A stretch of 64,000 bases of DNA from Dethiobacter alkaliphilus AHT 1 (GTDB taxonomy: Bacteria; Bacillota; Dethiobacteria; Dethiobacterales; Dethiobacteraceae), in NCBI RefSeq assembly GCF_000174415.1, contig NZ_ACJM01000001.1:186001-250000 (forward strand), given 5' to 3'. Under the pieces are notes generated by a model. That model ran no database searches. It had not been told where the DNA came from and saw nothing but the letters and a program-made list of their open reading frames with translations. Shown here in pieces: positions 28,144 through 36,433 of the stretch (positions are counted from its first letter, which is position 1; each line of letters starts with the position of its first letter). A program made the position numbers and the translations under genes.

Positions 28144-28322
28144 AGTAAAACCTCCATTGTTTGAGTTAAATATATTTTCTGCGCAATGTAATATGGATAT
28201 TCCGTAACCTTGATGCAGTTATTTTAAATTTTTGAAGTACGGTATGTTTTTGCAATTAACAACTATTTATCTAATGTAATTCGATATAAAATAGGTAGGG
28301 AAATCTATTAGTGGAGGATATG

Positions 28323-28808
28323 ATGAGAAAACAAAAAGCTGTACTTATTTTACTTCTAGTAGGGATGGTTCTTATCACTGGGTGTGCCGGAGATATTTTA
28401 AACACTGTGACTGCAGAGCAGCAGAAGATATTTGACAATCCGTCAAGAATTGCTGAACGGACGGACAGTTATACTTATTTTGTACGTTCAGGCAGTGTGA
28501 GAGGGGATACGGCAGATATCGCTTTTGAAACATTTTACGGCATGGAAACCTGGTGGATTTTAAATTCCAATGGGGACCAAACTGTTACAGTTGATGCGGT
28601 CCTGGATATTACTGAAGGCAGGTTTAAGTTGGTTCTCATAACAGAGGACAATGAAGTGGAAGAAATTATCGGTCAGTCTCAAAAAGGCAGTGCTGCCATA
28701 ACTGTACCCAACGGTAGAAACAGAATTAAAGCGGTCGGTGATAATGCAACGGGTTCTATTAATATTAAGCTTTCTGATTATGAAGATGTTTCTGTTACAA
28801 CCAATTAA
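28323..28808 (+). CDS. Small lipoprotein of unknown function
   Basis: About 161 aa. The signal peptide ends in lipobox LITGC (Cys near 21). The mature part is beta-rich and acidic with no Cys. I do not recognise a family. The body alternates short strands (TVTVDAVLDITEGRFKLVLI, SAAITVPNGRNRIKAVG), suggesting a compact beta-sandwich facing outward. Start ATG 28323 has GGAGG five bases upstream. It is monocistronic with its own terminator. Confidence 0.65.
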   Translation: MRKQKAVLILLLVGMVLITGCAGDILNTVTAEQQKIFDNPSRIAERTDSYTYFVRSGSVRGDTADIAFETFYGMETWWILNSNGDQTVTVDAVLDITEGRFKLVLITEDNEVEEIIGQSQKGSAAITVPNGRNRIKAVGDNATGSINIKLSDYEDVSVTTN

Positions 28809-28816
28809 TTCATTAT

Positions 28817-28848
28817 AAAAAGCCAGGACCACAGGGTCTTGGCTTTTG
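28817..28848. terminator. Bidirectional terminator
   Basis: AAAAGCCAGGACC / GGTCTTGGCTTTT lies between the lipoprotein gene and the convergent ABC permease gene. Confidence 0.8.
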
Positions 28849-28854
28849 TGCTTG

Positions 28855-29655
28855 TTAGAGAGCTAGACTTCTGCGATTAAAGATTGTGATGCCGCCGATG
28901 TAGGTAGCTAGGGAGACAGCAATGAGAATTGCGGCGGCCACGACCATAAAGGAATCACCACTTAGGATTCTACCGGGATCCAGCAGGGTATAGAGAGAAA
29001 AATTGCCGATCCAGGCGTATTGCTCGCTCACGTTGGCGAGCATGTTCAGGATAAAAAAGGCAATGGGAACCCCTGCTCCGAAAGCCAGGGAATACTTGGT
29101 GTCATCAAAGAGGCAGGAGAAGAAAAAGCAGATGCCGCTGACGGCGTAGGTTGTAAGCAGTGTAATCAGGTTTATTTGCAAAAAGCCGGAGACGTTTAGT
29201 TCGCCGGGGAAAAGGGCCTGGGCAAAGGTGAGACCAAGTAGTGTAACCAGGGCCATTAACACCGTAATACTAATAAGGAAATAAAGAGCCTGGGTGGAGA
29301 TGATGGTCACCCTTGTATGTGGGGTGGAGAGGAGATAGGCCATGGAACCGCTGTCTACGTGGCGGGCGACCAGGCGGTTACCAACGATAATACAGTAAAT
29401 CATAGGAAACATAATGGCGATAAACCCGTAATAGTAGCTGCCAAGAAATGCGGTAAGTTCGGTGCTGAGGTCATCCATGCCCATGGCTGAAATCAGTTCC
29501 CTGGGCATTGTTTCCATCATGGCAATCAGACCTTCCATGCTCTCCGGATCAAACATGGAGATAATAACCGAGAGATACATGAGCATTACCAGAAATATTA
29601 TTAAGGCAATAACCCAGTTTGCTTTCAGTGTTGCTTTAAAAAGTGTACCGTTCAT
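28855..29655 (-). CDS. ABC-2 type exporter permease
   Basis: A 266-aa membrane subunit with six predicted helices in ABC-2 order. The first helix (WVIALIIFLVMLMYLSVIIS) is followed by an amphipathic stretch rich in Met and Glu. Its start codon overlaps the stop of the ATPase gene by one base (TAATG), with AGGAGG inside the upstream gene, so the two are translationally coupled. The substrate is unknown. Confidence 0.82.
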   Translation of the reverse strand: MNGTLFKATLKANWVIALIIFLVMLMYLSVIISMFDPESMEGLIAMMETMPRELISAMGMDDLSTELTAFLGSYYYGFIAIMFPMIYCIIVGNRLVARHVDSGSMAYLLSTPHTRVTIISTQALYFLISITVLMALVTLLGLTFAQALFPGELNVSGFLQINLITLLTTYAVSGICFFFSCLFDDTKYSLAFGAGVPIAFFILNMLANVSEQYAWIGNFSLYTLLDPGRILSGDSFMVVAAAILIAVSLATYIGGITIFNRRSLAL

Positions 29656-30536
29656 TACTGCACCTCCTGGCCATAGTACTTCATAAAGACCTGCTCCAGA
29701 CTTTGGGAAATAACATCAAGCCCTTTTACATGGCAATCGGCCAGGACGCCAATGAAGCGGTCGTATTCGCTGCTGATATAAACTTCAACCTGGTTACCGG
29801 TGATTTTCCCGATTTCCAACTCACTGACTTTTAGCCGGTCCACATCTGCCGGGGAGGCCACCGTAACCAGAAAAGCTTTGCGCTGGGAAGCCTTAAGGGA
29901 GTGGACATCTTCCACCGCCACCAACTTGCCCTCACGGATTACACCGGCACGGTCGGAGGTTCGCTCGATTTCCTCGAAGCTATGGGAGGACATTAGGACG
30001 GTTTTGCCCCGGCTCCTTTCTTCCAGGATCAATTCAATGAAGGTTTTTTGCATTAAAGGATCCAGCCCGCTGGTGGGTTCATCCAGGATGTAGACACAGG
30101 GGTCGTGCATAAAAGCAGCAATGAGACCTGCCTTTTGCTTCATGCCTTTGGACATTTTGCGGATTTTACGGTCCGTTTCCAAATCGAAGCGCTCGATCAA
30201 CTGTTTTTTGCGGGTGTTATCTTTAACGCCACGCATATCATTCATAAACTGCAAAAACTGTGTGCCGGACATCTCATCAAAAAAAGCGATTTCCCCGGGC
30301 AGATAGCCCAGTGATTTCTGAATCTCTTTAGCTTGGGTACGGGTATCCATACCATTAATGGTGCAGGTACCTTTATCTGCATTGGTAAAGCCCATCAGCT
30401 GCCGTATGGTAGTGGTTTTACCCGAACCGTTAGGGCCCAGGTAGCCAAAAACTTCCCCCTCGTTTACAGAAAAGGTTAAATCAAATATCCCTTTGCCGTT
30501 TTTGTAGGTCTTCGTCAACCCTTTAACAGAAATCAT
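29655..30536 (-). CDS. ABC exporter ATPase
   Basis: About 293 aa. Walker A is GPNGSGKTT, the signature is MSKGMKQKAG, and Walker B is VYILDEPTSGLDPLMQ. An H-switch (SSHSFEE) and a C-terminal accessory domain of about 80 residues follow, as in drug-type ABC-2 systems. Start ATG 30536 follows GGGGGTGA. Upstream in-frame codons would read into the intergenic control region. A TetR gene diverges from it and is the likely regulator. Confidence 0.88.
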   Translation of the reverse strand: MISVKGLTKTYKNGKGIFDLTFSVNEGEVFGYLGPNGSGKTTTIRQLMGFTNADKGTCTINGMDTRTQAKEIQKSLGYLPGEIAFFDEMSGTQFLQFMNDMRGVKDNTRKKQLIERFDLETDRKIRKMSKGMKQKAGLIAAFMHDPCVYILDEPTSGLDPLMQKTFIELILEERSRGKTVLMSSHSFEEIERTSDRAGVIREGKLVAVEDVHSLKASQRKAFLVTVASPADVDRLKVSELEIGKITGNQVEVYISSEYDRFIGVLADCHVKGLDVISQSLEQVFMKYYGQEVQ

Positions 30537-30671
30537 CAGTTCACCCCCATGTTTTGAAATGAATGTGCTGCTTGATTTCATTCTACTCCTGCGCAAAGTG
30601 TGTGTCAATGATTTGAACCGTGATGCTTGCGATATTTCAAAACTTTGTTATACTTAAATTGGGTGATAACG

Positions 30672-31265
30672 ATGGATGGATACGAAAAGCGCACGCAGCA
30701 AAAAAAAGAAGCTATACTGGCCGCTGCCCGGGAACTGTTTTTTGCCAACGGGCCAAGTGCCACAAGTATTGCCGAAATTGCCGATATGGCCAATGTTTCT
30801 CAGGTGACGATATATAACTATTTTGGCAGCAAGGATCGTTTGGTGCATCTGGTAATGGAGCAGTATATGCAGGAAAAGCTGGCTGAGATGGAAGAATTGG
30901 TGGCCAGGGACATTCCTTTTCCGGAAAAAATAGAAAAACTACTGTTTGCTAAAAAAGAATCGGCCAAAGAAATAGAAGACAGAGGTTTTTTACAGTTTAT
31001 CTCCATGGAAGATCCTGAGCTAAGGGAAATGTTGGATGAATTTACGCAAAGCAAGACTTTGCCAGCTGTGCTCAGGCTTATAAAGCAAGGACAGGAGCAG
31101 GGGTACGTAAACCCCGGTATCTCTGCAAAGGGTGTGCTGCTTTTTATTGAAGGAGCCAGAGCAACTATGGAACGTCCGGGGTTCTTTGACGAAGACAATG
31201 AAAAGCTACGCAGGGAGATTGCCGAGTTGGTGTTTTATGGGTTGCTGGGCAAGGGTAATCATTAA
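30672..31265 (+). CDS. TetR/AcrR-family transcriptional regulator
   Basis: A 197-aa repressor-type protein. The HTH lies at residues ~10-55 (KKEAILAAARELFFANGPSATSIAEIADMANVSQVTIYNYFGSK), followed by a helical ligand-binding domain. It is divergent from the ABC-2 exporter operon, with 135 bp between. The classic arrangement suggests it controls the exporter and itself. Start ATG 30672 gives the family-typical N-terminus. Confidence 0.87.
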   Translation: MDGYEKRTQQKKEAILAAARELFFANGPSATSIAEIADMANVSQVTIYNYFGSKDRLVHLVMEQYMQEKLAEMEELVARDIPFPEKIEKLLFAKKESAKEIEDRGFLQFISMEDPELREMLDEFTQSKTLPAVLRLIKQGQEQGYVNPGISAKGVLLFIEGARATMERPGFFDEDNEKLRREIAELVFYGLLGKGNH

Positions 31266-31293
31266 AAACTTAACGATAAACATTAAAAACTTA

Positions 31294-31323
31294 TTGACAT
31301 AGTATAAATTATCATGTTATGAT
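31294..31323 (+). promoter_or_regulatory. Promoter with palindromic operator before the DUF2975 gene
   Basis: TTGACA (31294-31299), an 18-bp spacer and TATGAT (31318-31323). The -10 box lies inside the palindrome ATCAT-GTT-ATGAT (31311-31323), a candidate site for the co-encoded HTH protein. Confidence 0.55.
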
Positions 31324-31355
31324 CACCTCAAGAACAATTTGTGGGGTGATTATCT

Positions 31356-31961
31356 ATGTCTACGGATTTTGCCGTTGAGAGGTACAGAAAGCTGGCTAAA
31401 ATACTGCGGGTGCTGTCACAAGTAGGGTACTGGGGTTCTGCTTTGGTGGTGCTGATTTTGCTACCCTTGGCAATTTACATTTCAACAGCCCAGAATATTG
31501 CCTTTGGCTGGGGTACAATGGAATATTTTAACCTGGGGCTTACAGACGGGGTAATTCGTTATAACCTTAGTTTGGCAGAACAGAGTACCGACCCTGGAGT
31601 CAGTCGAACTGTTGTGGCAGGAATATTATACTCAGTTGTTGTTTACAGTGCGGTATATGGGCTGGTTTTATTTTTTCTCAGTGGTGTGCTTAAATCTGTG
31701 GAGAAAGGGACGCCCTTTATCAGGCAAAACGCCCGCAGGCTTACTTCTATAGGAATAGTTTTTATCGTGGGTTCGGTATTTGCCGGGGTAACCCAAGCTG
31801 CGGCTGCCTACGCAATAATTCAGGCACTGGATCTTGCCGCGCTTTCTGTTAACTATTCCGTCAATAGCAATATGATTTTAACTGGGCTGTTAATGCTCAT
31901 TCTGTCAGGTGTTTTCCGCTATGGCGCGTACCTGCAGGAAGAGTATGACGCTACACTTTAG
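31356..31961 (+). CDS. DUF2975 membrane protein
   Basis: A 201-aa protein with four membrane helices (about 25-48, 85-110, 125-150 and 165-185) in the DUF2975 pattern, including a charged FIRQNARRLTSIG loop. DUF2975 genes are commonly paired with a YozG-type HTH gene, as here, where the HTH gene starts 10 bp downstream. The pair is presumed to be a membrane-linked regulatory unit. No ligand is known. Confidence 0.82.
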   Translation: MSTDFAVERYRKLAKILRVLSQVGYWGSALVVLILLPLAIYISTAQNIAFGWGTMEYFNLGLTDGVIRYNLSLAEQSTDPGVSRTVVAGILYSVVVYSAVYGLVLFFLSGVLKSVEKGTPFIRQNARRLTSIGIVFIVGSVFAGVTQAAAAYAIIQALDLAALSVNYSVNSNMILTGLLMLILSGVFRYGAYLQEEYDATL

Positions 31962-31971
31962 GGGTAAAATC

Positions 31972-32190
31972 ATGGCCATTATTCTCAGACTTGACAGAAT
32001 GTTGGCAGACAGGAAGATGCAATTGAGCGAACTGGCCGACAGAATTGGCATCAGTGTTGTCAACCTTTCAAACATTAAGACCGGCAAGGTAAAAGCGATT
32101 CGCTTTTCCACACTGAACTTAATCTGCAGAGAGCTTAATTGTCAGCCGGGGGATATCCTGGAATATCAACCGGACAGCGAGGGGGCTTGA
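31972..32190 (+). CDS. YozG-like HTH transcriptional regulator
   Basis: A 72-aa Cro/CI-type HTH protein (LDRMLADRKMQLSELADRIG, then VVNLSNIKTGKVKAIRFSTL) ending in CRELNCQPGDILEYQPD, the usual tail of this subfamily. ATG 31972 has AGGGG upstream. It is co-transcribed with the DUF2975 gene and probably autoregulates through the palindrome at 31311-31323. A truncated relative lies at 62761-62877. Confidence 0.88.
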   Translation: MAIILRLDRMLADRKMQLSELADRIGISVVNLSNIKTGKVKAIRFSTLNLICRELNCQPGDILEYQPDSEGA

Positions 32191-32251
32191 GGACCCTCTT
32201 GTCGATACCGGCAAGCTTATATTCTTATTGATTCTTAATAAAGAATATGAT

Positions 32252-32289
32252 AATGTCAGTTCAGATAAACCGTAGCTGGCATTTTTTTC
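32252..32289 (+). terminator. Terminator of the DUF2975-HTH operon
   Basis: A stem ATGTCAG / CTGGCAT (with G-T pairing) is followed by seven Ts. Confidence 0.55.
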
Positions 32290-32337
32290 TTTATATCTGC
32301 ATAATAAAATACGACAAGTCTTTTGGAGGTGGGGATT

Positions 32338-32499
32338 ATGGACGGGCTAATGGAGTTTTTGCCTTTGATTGTGATAGTCCTGGCGGCTTTTTTGGTGGTT
32401 CGGTTTGTGGTGAAAATGGCTGTGCGTTTGGCGTTTCTGGCAATTATTCTTGTGGTGGCAGCTTTGTATTTTACAGGAAATCTACCGCTGCCGTTGTAA
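32338..32499 (+). CDS. Small two-helix membrane protein
   Basis: A 53-aa hydrophobic protein. Two membrane stretches (about 5-22 and 28-45) are separated by a basic KMAVR turn. It has a near-perfect GGAGGTGGGG ribosome site before ATG 32338 and its own terminator, which supports real translation. No family was recognised. Confidence 0.65.
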   Translation: MDGLMEFLPLIVIVLAAFLVVRFVVKMAVRLAFLAIILVVAALYFTGNLPLPL

Positions 32500-32507
32500 T
32501 GCAAAAG

Positions 32508-32540
32508 CTCCCCGCCGGGTCCCGGCGGGGAGTTGTCTGT
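32508..32540 (+). terminator. Terminator after the small membrane protein gene
   Basis: A 12-bp GC-rich perfect stem (32508-32519 with 32521-32532) and a T-rich tail. Confidence 0.7.
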
Positions 32541-32541
32541 T

Positions 32542-32573
32542 TGTGGACAAATAAACCTGTCCCTCTGTCCACA
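32542..32573. repeat. Short palindromic repeat, copy 2
   Basis: Arms TGTGGACA / TGTCCACA around a core containing ACCTGTCCC. It is tandem with copy 3. See 16769-16797 for copy 1. Confidence 0.6.
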
Positions 32574-32576
32574 TTG

Positions 32577-32607
32577 TGAGACAAAATCACCTGTCCCCTT
32601 TGTCTCA
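32577..32607. repeat. Short palindromic repeat, copy 3
   Basis: Arms TGAGACAAA / TTTGTCTCA around a core containing ACCTGTCCC. It overlaps the stop codon of the FetB-like gene. Confidence 0.6.
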
Positions 32608-33384
32608 GAGGTCCAGTTGTTGTTCTTCGTTGAAGAATGTTTTGTAGCCTAGTTCCACAAAGAGGATGACGGTGAGGGCTACGCTGCCTACGATGCCCAG
32701 CATAATGGCAATCTGGTATTCGATGGCGGTTAGGGGGGAGACGCCGGAGAGGATCTGTCCGGTCATCATGCCGGGGAGAAAGACGATGCCCATGCCCACC
32801 ATGGAATTTATGGTGGGGACAATGGCGGAATCGAAGGCGCCGTTTACGATGGGTTTGGCTGCCGTTTTGGGGGTGGCGCCCAGCATCAGGGCCGCTTCCA
32901 CCAATTGCTTTTGGGATTGCATGCCTTCCACCAGTCGGCTTACCCCCAGGGTGATACCGGTCATGGAGTTGCCGATAATCATGCCGGCGATGGGGATAAA
33001 GTAGCGCGGTTCATACCAGGGGGAAAGGGCTATAACCACAAGGAGAAAATAAAGCAGGCTGGCCAATGTCCCAATGGCCATGGAAAAAGCAATAACCTTT
33101 TTTATTTTTTGCGACAGGGCAACTTTGACCCGCTTCATGATATTATTGATGGCAAAGGCCAGCATTACCGTGATTACCAGTACCGTTAATAAAGGGCTGG
33201 GATTTTCAAAGAGATAGACAAGAACGTATCCGGTGAGGACTAGCTGCAAAATCATGCGTAATGTGGCAATGATAATTTCTTTTTCCCGGGGAATACCTTT
33301 AATACGGACAATGGCCATTAACAGGAGGATAAAGATGTAGGCTGCCCCTAACTGCCAGATTTGCAGTTTAATTACGTCCTGCAT
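32605..33384 (-). CDS. FetB/YbbM-like ABC permease (UPF0014)
   Basis: A membrane subunit of about 259 aa with seven predicted helices in the UPF0014 pattern (GMIIGNSMTGITLGVSRL, then EAALMLGATPKTAA and NSMVGMGIVFLPGMMTGQIL). In E. coli FetAB is implicated in iron export and peroxide tolerance, and the substrate here is assumed by homology. Start ATG 33384 is chosen, overlapping the ATPase gene by 17 bp. More upstream starts lie inside that gene. Confidence 0.87.
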   Translation of the reverse strand: MQDVIKLQIWQLGAAYIFILLLMAIVRIKGIPREKEIIIATLRMILQLVLTGYVLVYLFENPSPLLTVLVITVMLAFAINNIMKRVKVALSQKIKKVIAFSMAIGTLASLLYFLLVVIALSPWYEPRYFIPIAGMIIGNSMTGITLGVSRLVEGMQSQKQLVEAALMLGATPKTAAKPIVNGAFDSAIVPTINSMVGMGIVFLPGMMTGQILSGVSPLTAIEYQIAIMLGIVGSVALTVILFVELGYKTFFNEEQQLDL

Positions 33385-34027
33385 TACCTGCCACCTCCTC
33401 CTGCCTGATGATTTTTCCTGAGCGCACCTCAATGATCTGTTGTGCATATTGACGGGCCACATTTTTAGAATGGGTGACCATAATCAGCGTTTTATTGTGG
33501 TCCCGGGCGAAGTTAACCAGGCTGTTGATGATTAGCTCCTCAGTATCTTCATCCAGTGCTCCGGAGGGTTCGTCCAAAAGCATTACCTCCGGTTCCATTA
33601 GCATCATTCTGGCCAGGCATAATCGTTGTTTTTCGCCTCCGGACAGCTTGTCCGCCTCGCCCGCCAGGTCTTTGTTTAAGTGTACCAGTAATAGAGCTTC
33701 CCTGAGTTTTTGCTCCTCTGCTAAAGGCTTTTCTGAAAAGCTTAGCCCCGCCTGCAGATTATCTTCAATTGTTCCGGGAAAAATTACCGGAACCTGCGAC
33801 AGCATAACAACACGCCGACGTAAGTCCACTGCAGGAATATTTGTTAACGGCGTGTCATGGAAAAATATTTCTCCCTCATCAGGGCTGATCATTTTATTAA
33901 GCAGGCGCAAAAGTGTGGTCTTGCCGCTGCCGCTTTCACCCACAATGCAGGTGACCTTGTTAACGGGAATAAGTAAGTCTTCGATTTCTAAAATGTCTTT
34001 GTAACGTATGTTATTGAATGTAAACAT
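33368..34027 (-). CDS. FetA/YbbL-like ABC ATPase
   Basis: About 219 aa. Walker A is GESGSGKTT, the signature is LSGGEKQR, Walker B is VMLLDEPSGALD, and the H-switch is VTHS. It is paired with the FetB-like permease. Start ATG 34027 has GGAGGG upstream on the minus strand. An in-frame start at 34099 would run through the upstream terminator. Confidence 0.85.
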   Translation of the reverse strand: MFTFNNIRYKDILEIEDLLIPVNKVTCIVGESGSGKTTLLRLLNKMISPDEGEIFFHDTPLTNIPAVDLRRRVVMLSQVPVIFPGTIEDNLQAGLSFSEKPLAEEQKLREALLLVHLNKDLAGEADKLSGGEKQRLCLARMMLMEPEVMLLDEPSGALDEDTEELIINSLVNFARDHNKTLIMVTHSKNVARQYAQQIIEVRSGKIIRQEEVAGNAGRN

Positions 34028-34097
34028 AAAACCCTCCGGTTCTGCGCTATGGTTAATATTAATAATTATAGCACGACTGTGAAAGGCTGAATACTGC

Positions 34098-34126
34098 AAA
34101 AAAGCCCCGCAATTGCGGAGCTTTTT
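34098..34126 (-). terminator. Terminator of the DUF1540 gene
   Basis: AAAGC-CCGCAA pairs with TTGCGG-GCTTT. Read on the minus strand it ends in six Ts and lies 11 bp after the stop. Confidence 0.75.
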
Positions 34127-34136
34127 GTATCTTTAA

Positions 34137-34307
34137 TTATTTGGGCTTGAAAGTTGCGCAGTCTGTGTCCTGTGTATCTGAGGCTTGTGGTGGTTGGATT
34201 TCAATGGCTGATGCCAGGCATTGGTTACCGTTGTCCCAGTATTCGCAACTGTCAACCACACATTTTACCCTTGTAATGGGGGATGAATCTTTATGGGCGC
34301 GCTCCAT
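34137..34307 (-). CDS. DUF1540 small Cys-rich protein
   Basis: 56 aa with the DUF1540 Cys pattern: VKCVVDSCEYWDNGNQCLAS, then a final TDCATF. Four Cys (residues 16, 21, 30 and 50) probably bind one metal ion. DUF1540 proteins are frequent in spore-forming Firmicutes, with no known function. GGAGG precedes ATG 34307. It is monocistronic. Confidence 0.85.
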   Translation of the reverse strand: MERAHKDSSPITRVKCVVDSCEYWDNGNQCLASAIEIQPPQASDTQDTDCATFKPK

Positions 34308-34505
34308 AACATGACCTCCTTGTTAGTTTGTCTTACAGGTTTATTTTTTGCCGGGTTGATTTGTTTATACTGGAAAAACACAGGTAGCAGTAAGATAAGT
34401 TCCTAATATTTAATTAAGATGTTTGGACAAAACAGGTTTTAGAGAAGGTGTTGGTGAAATTGGCATATTGCTATCTTTTATTTGCTTCATGAAAGGATGT
34501 TGTTT

Positions 34506-34985
34506 GTGAGTAAACAGGAAGTATCAGAGATTACCAAAGCGTATCGGGCAGCCATAGCCGACCGGGCCACCTGGTTTTACCTTTTACTGCAGGCTGCAGA
34601 AGAGAAGGGCGTAAATACCGATGAATTGGCACAAAAAGCTATTTGGCAGTTTGGTGTGGAGAAAGGAAAACGGCTTGGGGAAATTAAAAATGCAGCTGAT
34701 TTTGCAGCCGCATTGCAAAGTGGGTATGGCTGCGGGGCGTTTGCCATGGAAGCCCTAGAAGTGAGTCCCACAGCCAGCAGGTTGCGCTTTCATCATTGTG
34801 AACTGGTGGAGACGTGGCGTAAAAGAGGCTTGTCTGAGAAGGAGGTTTCCCGGCTTTGCCGTCTGGCCCGGTGGGGTGATTTGGGCATGGTCAGTAATTT
34901 TACCGGAATGACTTTGGAATTTCCCAGTGTGATTGCCGATGGCGATGATTATTGTGAGCTGTGCGTCCGCTACGAGGAAAATTAA
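34506..34985 (+). CDS. L-2-amino-thiazoline-4-carboxylate hydrolase-like protein
   Basis: 159 aa, resembling the ATC_hydrolase family: helical N-terminus (ITKAYRAAIADRATWFYLLLQ), then FHHCELVETWRKRGLSEKE, then CRLARWGDLGMVSNFTG and a terminal DYCELCVRY. Conserved His/Cys residues (HHC, CELC) may form the active or metal site. The name comes from a cysteine-synthesis enzyme of Pseudomonas, and members in anaerobes likely act on other substrates. Start GTG 34506 is behind AAAGGA. Confidence 0.65.
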   Translation: MSKQEVSEITKAYRAAIADRATWFYLLLQAAEEKGVNTDELAQKAIWQFGVEKGKRLGEIKNAADFAAALQSGYGCGAFAMEALEVSPTASRLRFHHCELVETWRKRGLSEKEVSRLCRLARWGDLGMVSNFTGMTLEFPSVIADGDDYCELCVRYEEN

Positions 34986-35012
34986 AAACCCTCTGAGGAA
35001 ATCCTCAGAGGG
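34984..35012 (-). terminator. Terminator of the LiaF-like gene
   Basis: An 11-bp perfect stem (34989-34999 with 35002-35012). On the minus strand it is followed by five Ts. Confidence 0.75.
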
Positions 35013-35017
35013 TAAGG

Positions 35018-35719
35018 CTATACTCTTTTAATGTCTATCCCGCCCATAACGGCCCGGGACTGAATTTTTAAGATTTTGGTGTTGTCTTTCTTGTCCTCGG
35101 GGGAGTAGCGGGCTGAGCCGATTATGCCGCCGCTGCCTTCACCAAAAAACTCCACTCCGCCTAATACGGCAAATCCGTCGGCTTCCACCGGCAGGTCGGC
35201 GGGAACCCGGATTTCGATGCCGCCCATGATGGCGGTGAGATCCAGGAAAGTTTCTCCTTCGGGAATAATGGCATGCCTCAGATCTAACTCAATGCCGCCC
35301 ATAAATGCCAGGTAGGAACCGTTTTCCAGGTGCCAGGTGTTTTTCTTGCCTCGTTCCACACCACCCATAATGGCAGAGGTGGTTTTTCCGGAAACGGAGC
35401 GTCCCATAAAAAGGCTGATGCCAATGAGAATAATCAGTATGGGGAAGAAGAGTCGCAGTATGTCTCCCAGTCTGATGTCGGTGTATCCCAGGTTGTTGGC
35501 TAAAAGAATGGCGCCAACGATGATGGCAAAGACGGAGATGCCCTGGCCGGCCAGGTTACGGCTGCCGGTAAAGAGTGCGTTTAAACCCCAGAGAATCAGC
35601 AAAACCGGCCAGTACCTGAATATATTAATGTCTGTAAAATCCAGGTTGTTAAGTAGCAGTACGATACCGGCGGCGATGACGATAATGCCCCATAATGTTC
35701 TTGACTTGTCCGTTGTCAT
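35018..35719 (-). CDS. LiaF-like membrane protein
   Basis: 233 aa. Four short hydrophobic helices lie in the first ~110 residues (LiaI/LiaF-type TM region with repeated WGxxxxxxG units). A soluble beta-helical LiaF/DUF2154-like C-terminus follows, with three repeated SAIMGGVE / AIMGGIE motifs. In Bacillus, LiaF restrains the cell-envelope stress kinase LiaS, but no LiaRS pair is adjacent here, so its partner is unknown. Confidence 0.82.
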   Translation of the reverse strand: MTTDKSRTLWGIIVIAAGIVLLLNNLDFTDINIFRYWPVLLILWGLNALFTGSRNLAGQGISVFAIIVGAILLANNLGYTDIRLGDILRLFFPILIILIGISLFMGRSVSGKTTSAIMGGVERGKKNTWHLENGSYLAFMGGIELDLRHAIIPEGETFLDLTAIMGGIEIRVPADLPVEADGFAVLGGVEFFGEGSGGIIGSARYSPEDKKDNTKILKIQSRAVMGGIDIKRV

Positions 35720-35782
35720 GATACAGCTCCTTTTAAAAATTTCTGGTATAAAATATTATGCACAGTAAAGGTTATTTCTTCC

Positions 35783-36346
35783 TTAATGTAAGAAATCCTG
35801 CAAAGGAGCATGCGTCCATCTTGTTTTGTCCCAGACCGACAGTTCCCAGGTCACCATCTGAACGTTCTTGTCGCGGTAAAAGGTTCTGAACAAATCTTTA
35901 ATAACAGCATCTAAATCGGATAAAGCGGTACTGAGGTAGGTATAATTAGCAAGATGATATTGTCCTTTGTTTCTTATAATGAGAACCGTATGGGAATGGT
36001 GAAGGGGCAGTGTTGCCACCGTAAGAAGCCGGCAGGAAAAATGCTGCGAAACCGCCCAGTACAGTGCAGAATGGAACCCGTCACAATCATCCCTGAGGGG
36101 AGGATAGTTAAAAGCTCTGTCCCAACATGAAGCGGGAGAGTCTATGCTATCAAAGAGACGGCCCGGCCCGTCCTGAGTCCAGACAAAATTGTTGTGGAGA
36201 GCCCGCATTGTACCCTTTATTTCTGCTATGTTTTCCGGGATTTCAAAGTATTCACAGTGCAGCTCTTTAATTGAATGTTTATGTCTGAGGGCAGACCAAA
36301 GGTAACGGAAGTATTTAAACCACAGGGTGATGAGAATATTTATGAT
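35783..36346 (-). CDS. Transglutaminase-like cysteine protein, apparent non-standard start
   Basis: About 187 aa. The core DDCDGFHSALYW supplies a Cys in the transglutaminase/papain-like context, and HSHTVLIIRNKGQYHLANYTYL supplies the His and a following polar residue. The first ATG in frame (36208) lies too far inside. The frame stays open and coding-like upstream (ITLWFKYFRYLW, IKELHCEYFEIPEN) back to a perfect GGAGGTGAT at 36350-36358, but no ATG, GTG or TTG follows it in frame. AUC 36346 is seven bases and AUA 36343 ten bases from GGAGG. The function is unknown. Confidence 0.6.
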   Translation of the reverse strand: MINILITLWFKYFRYLWSALRHKHSIKELHCEYFEIPENIAEIKGTMRALHNNFVWTQDGPGRLFDSIDSPASCWDRAFNYPPLRDDCDGFHSALYWAVSQHFSCRLLTVATLPLHHSHTVLIIRNKGQYHLANYTYLSTALSDLDAVIKDLFRTFYRDKNVQMVTWELSVWDKTRWTHAPLQDFLH

Positions 36347-36433
36347 GGTATCACCTCCAGCTGTGTTACTATATAATATTCAATTCAGTCCCCGTAGTTT
36401 CTTACTGAATCCGGTAACGAAAGGAGTAAGGAA

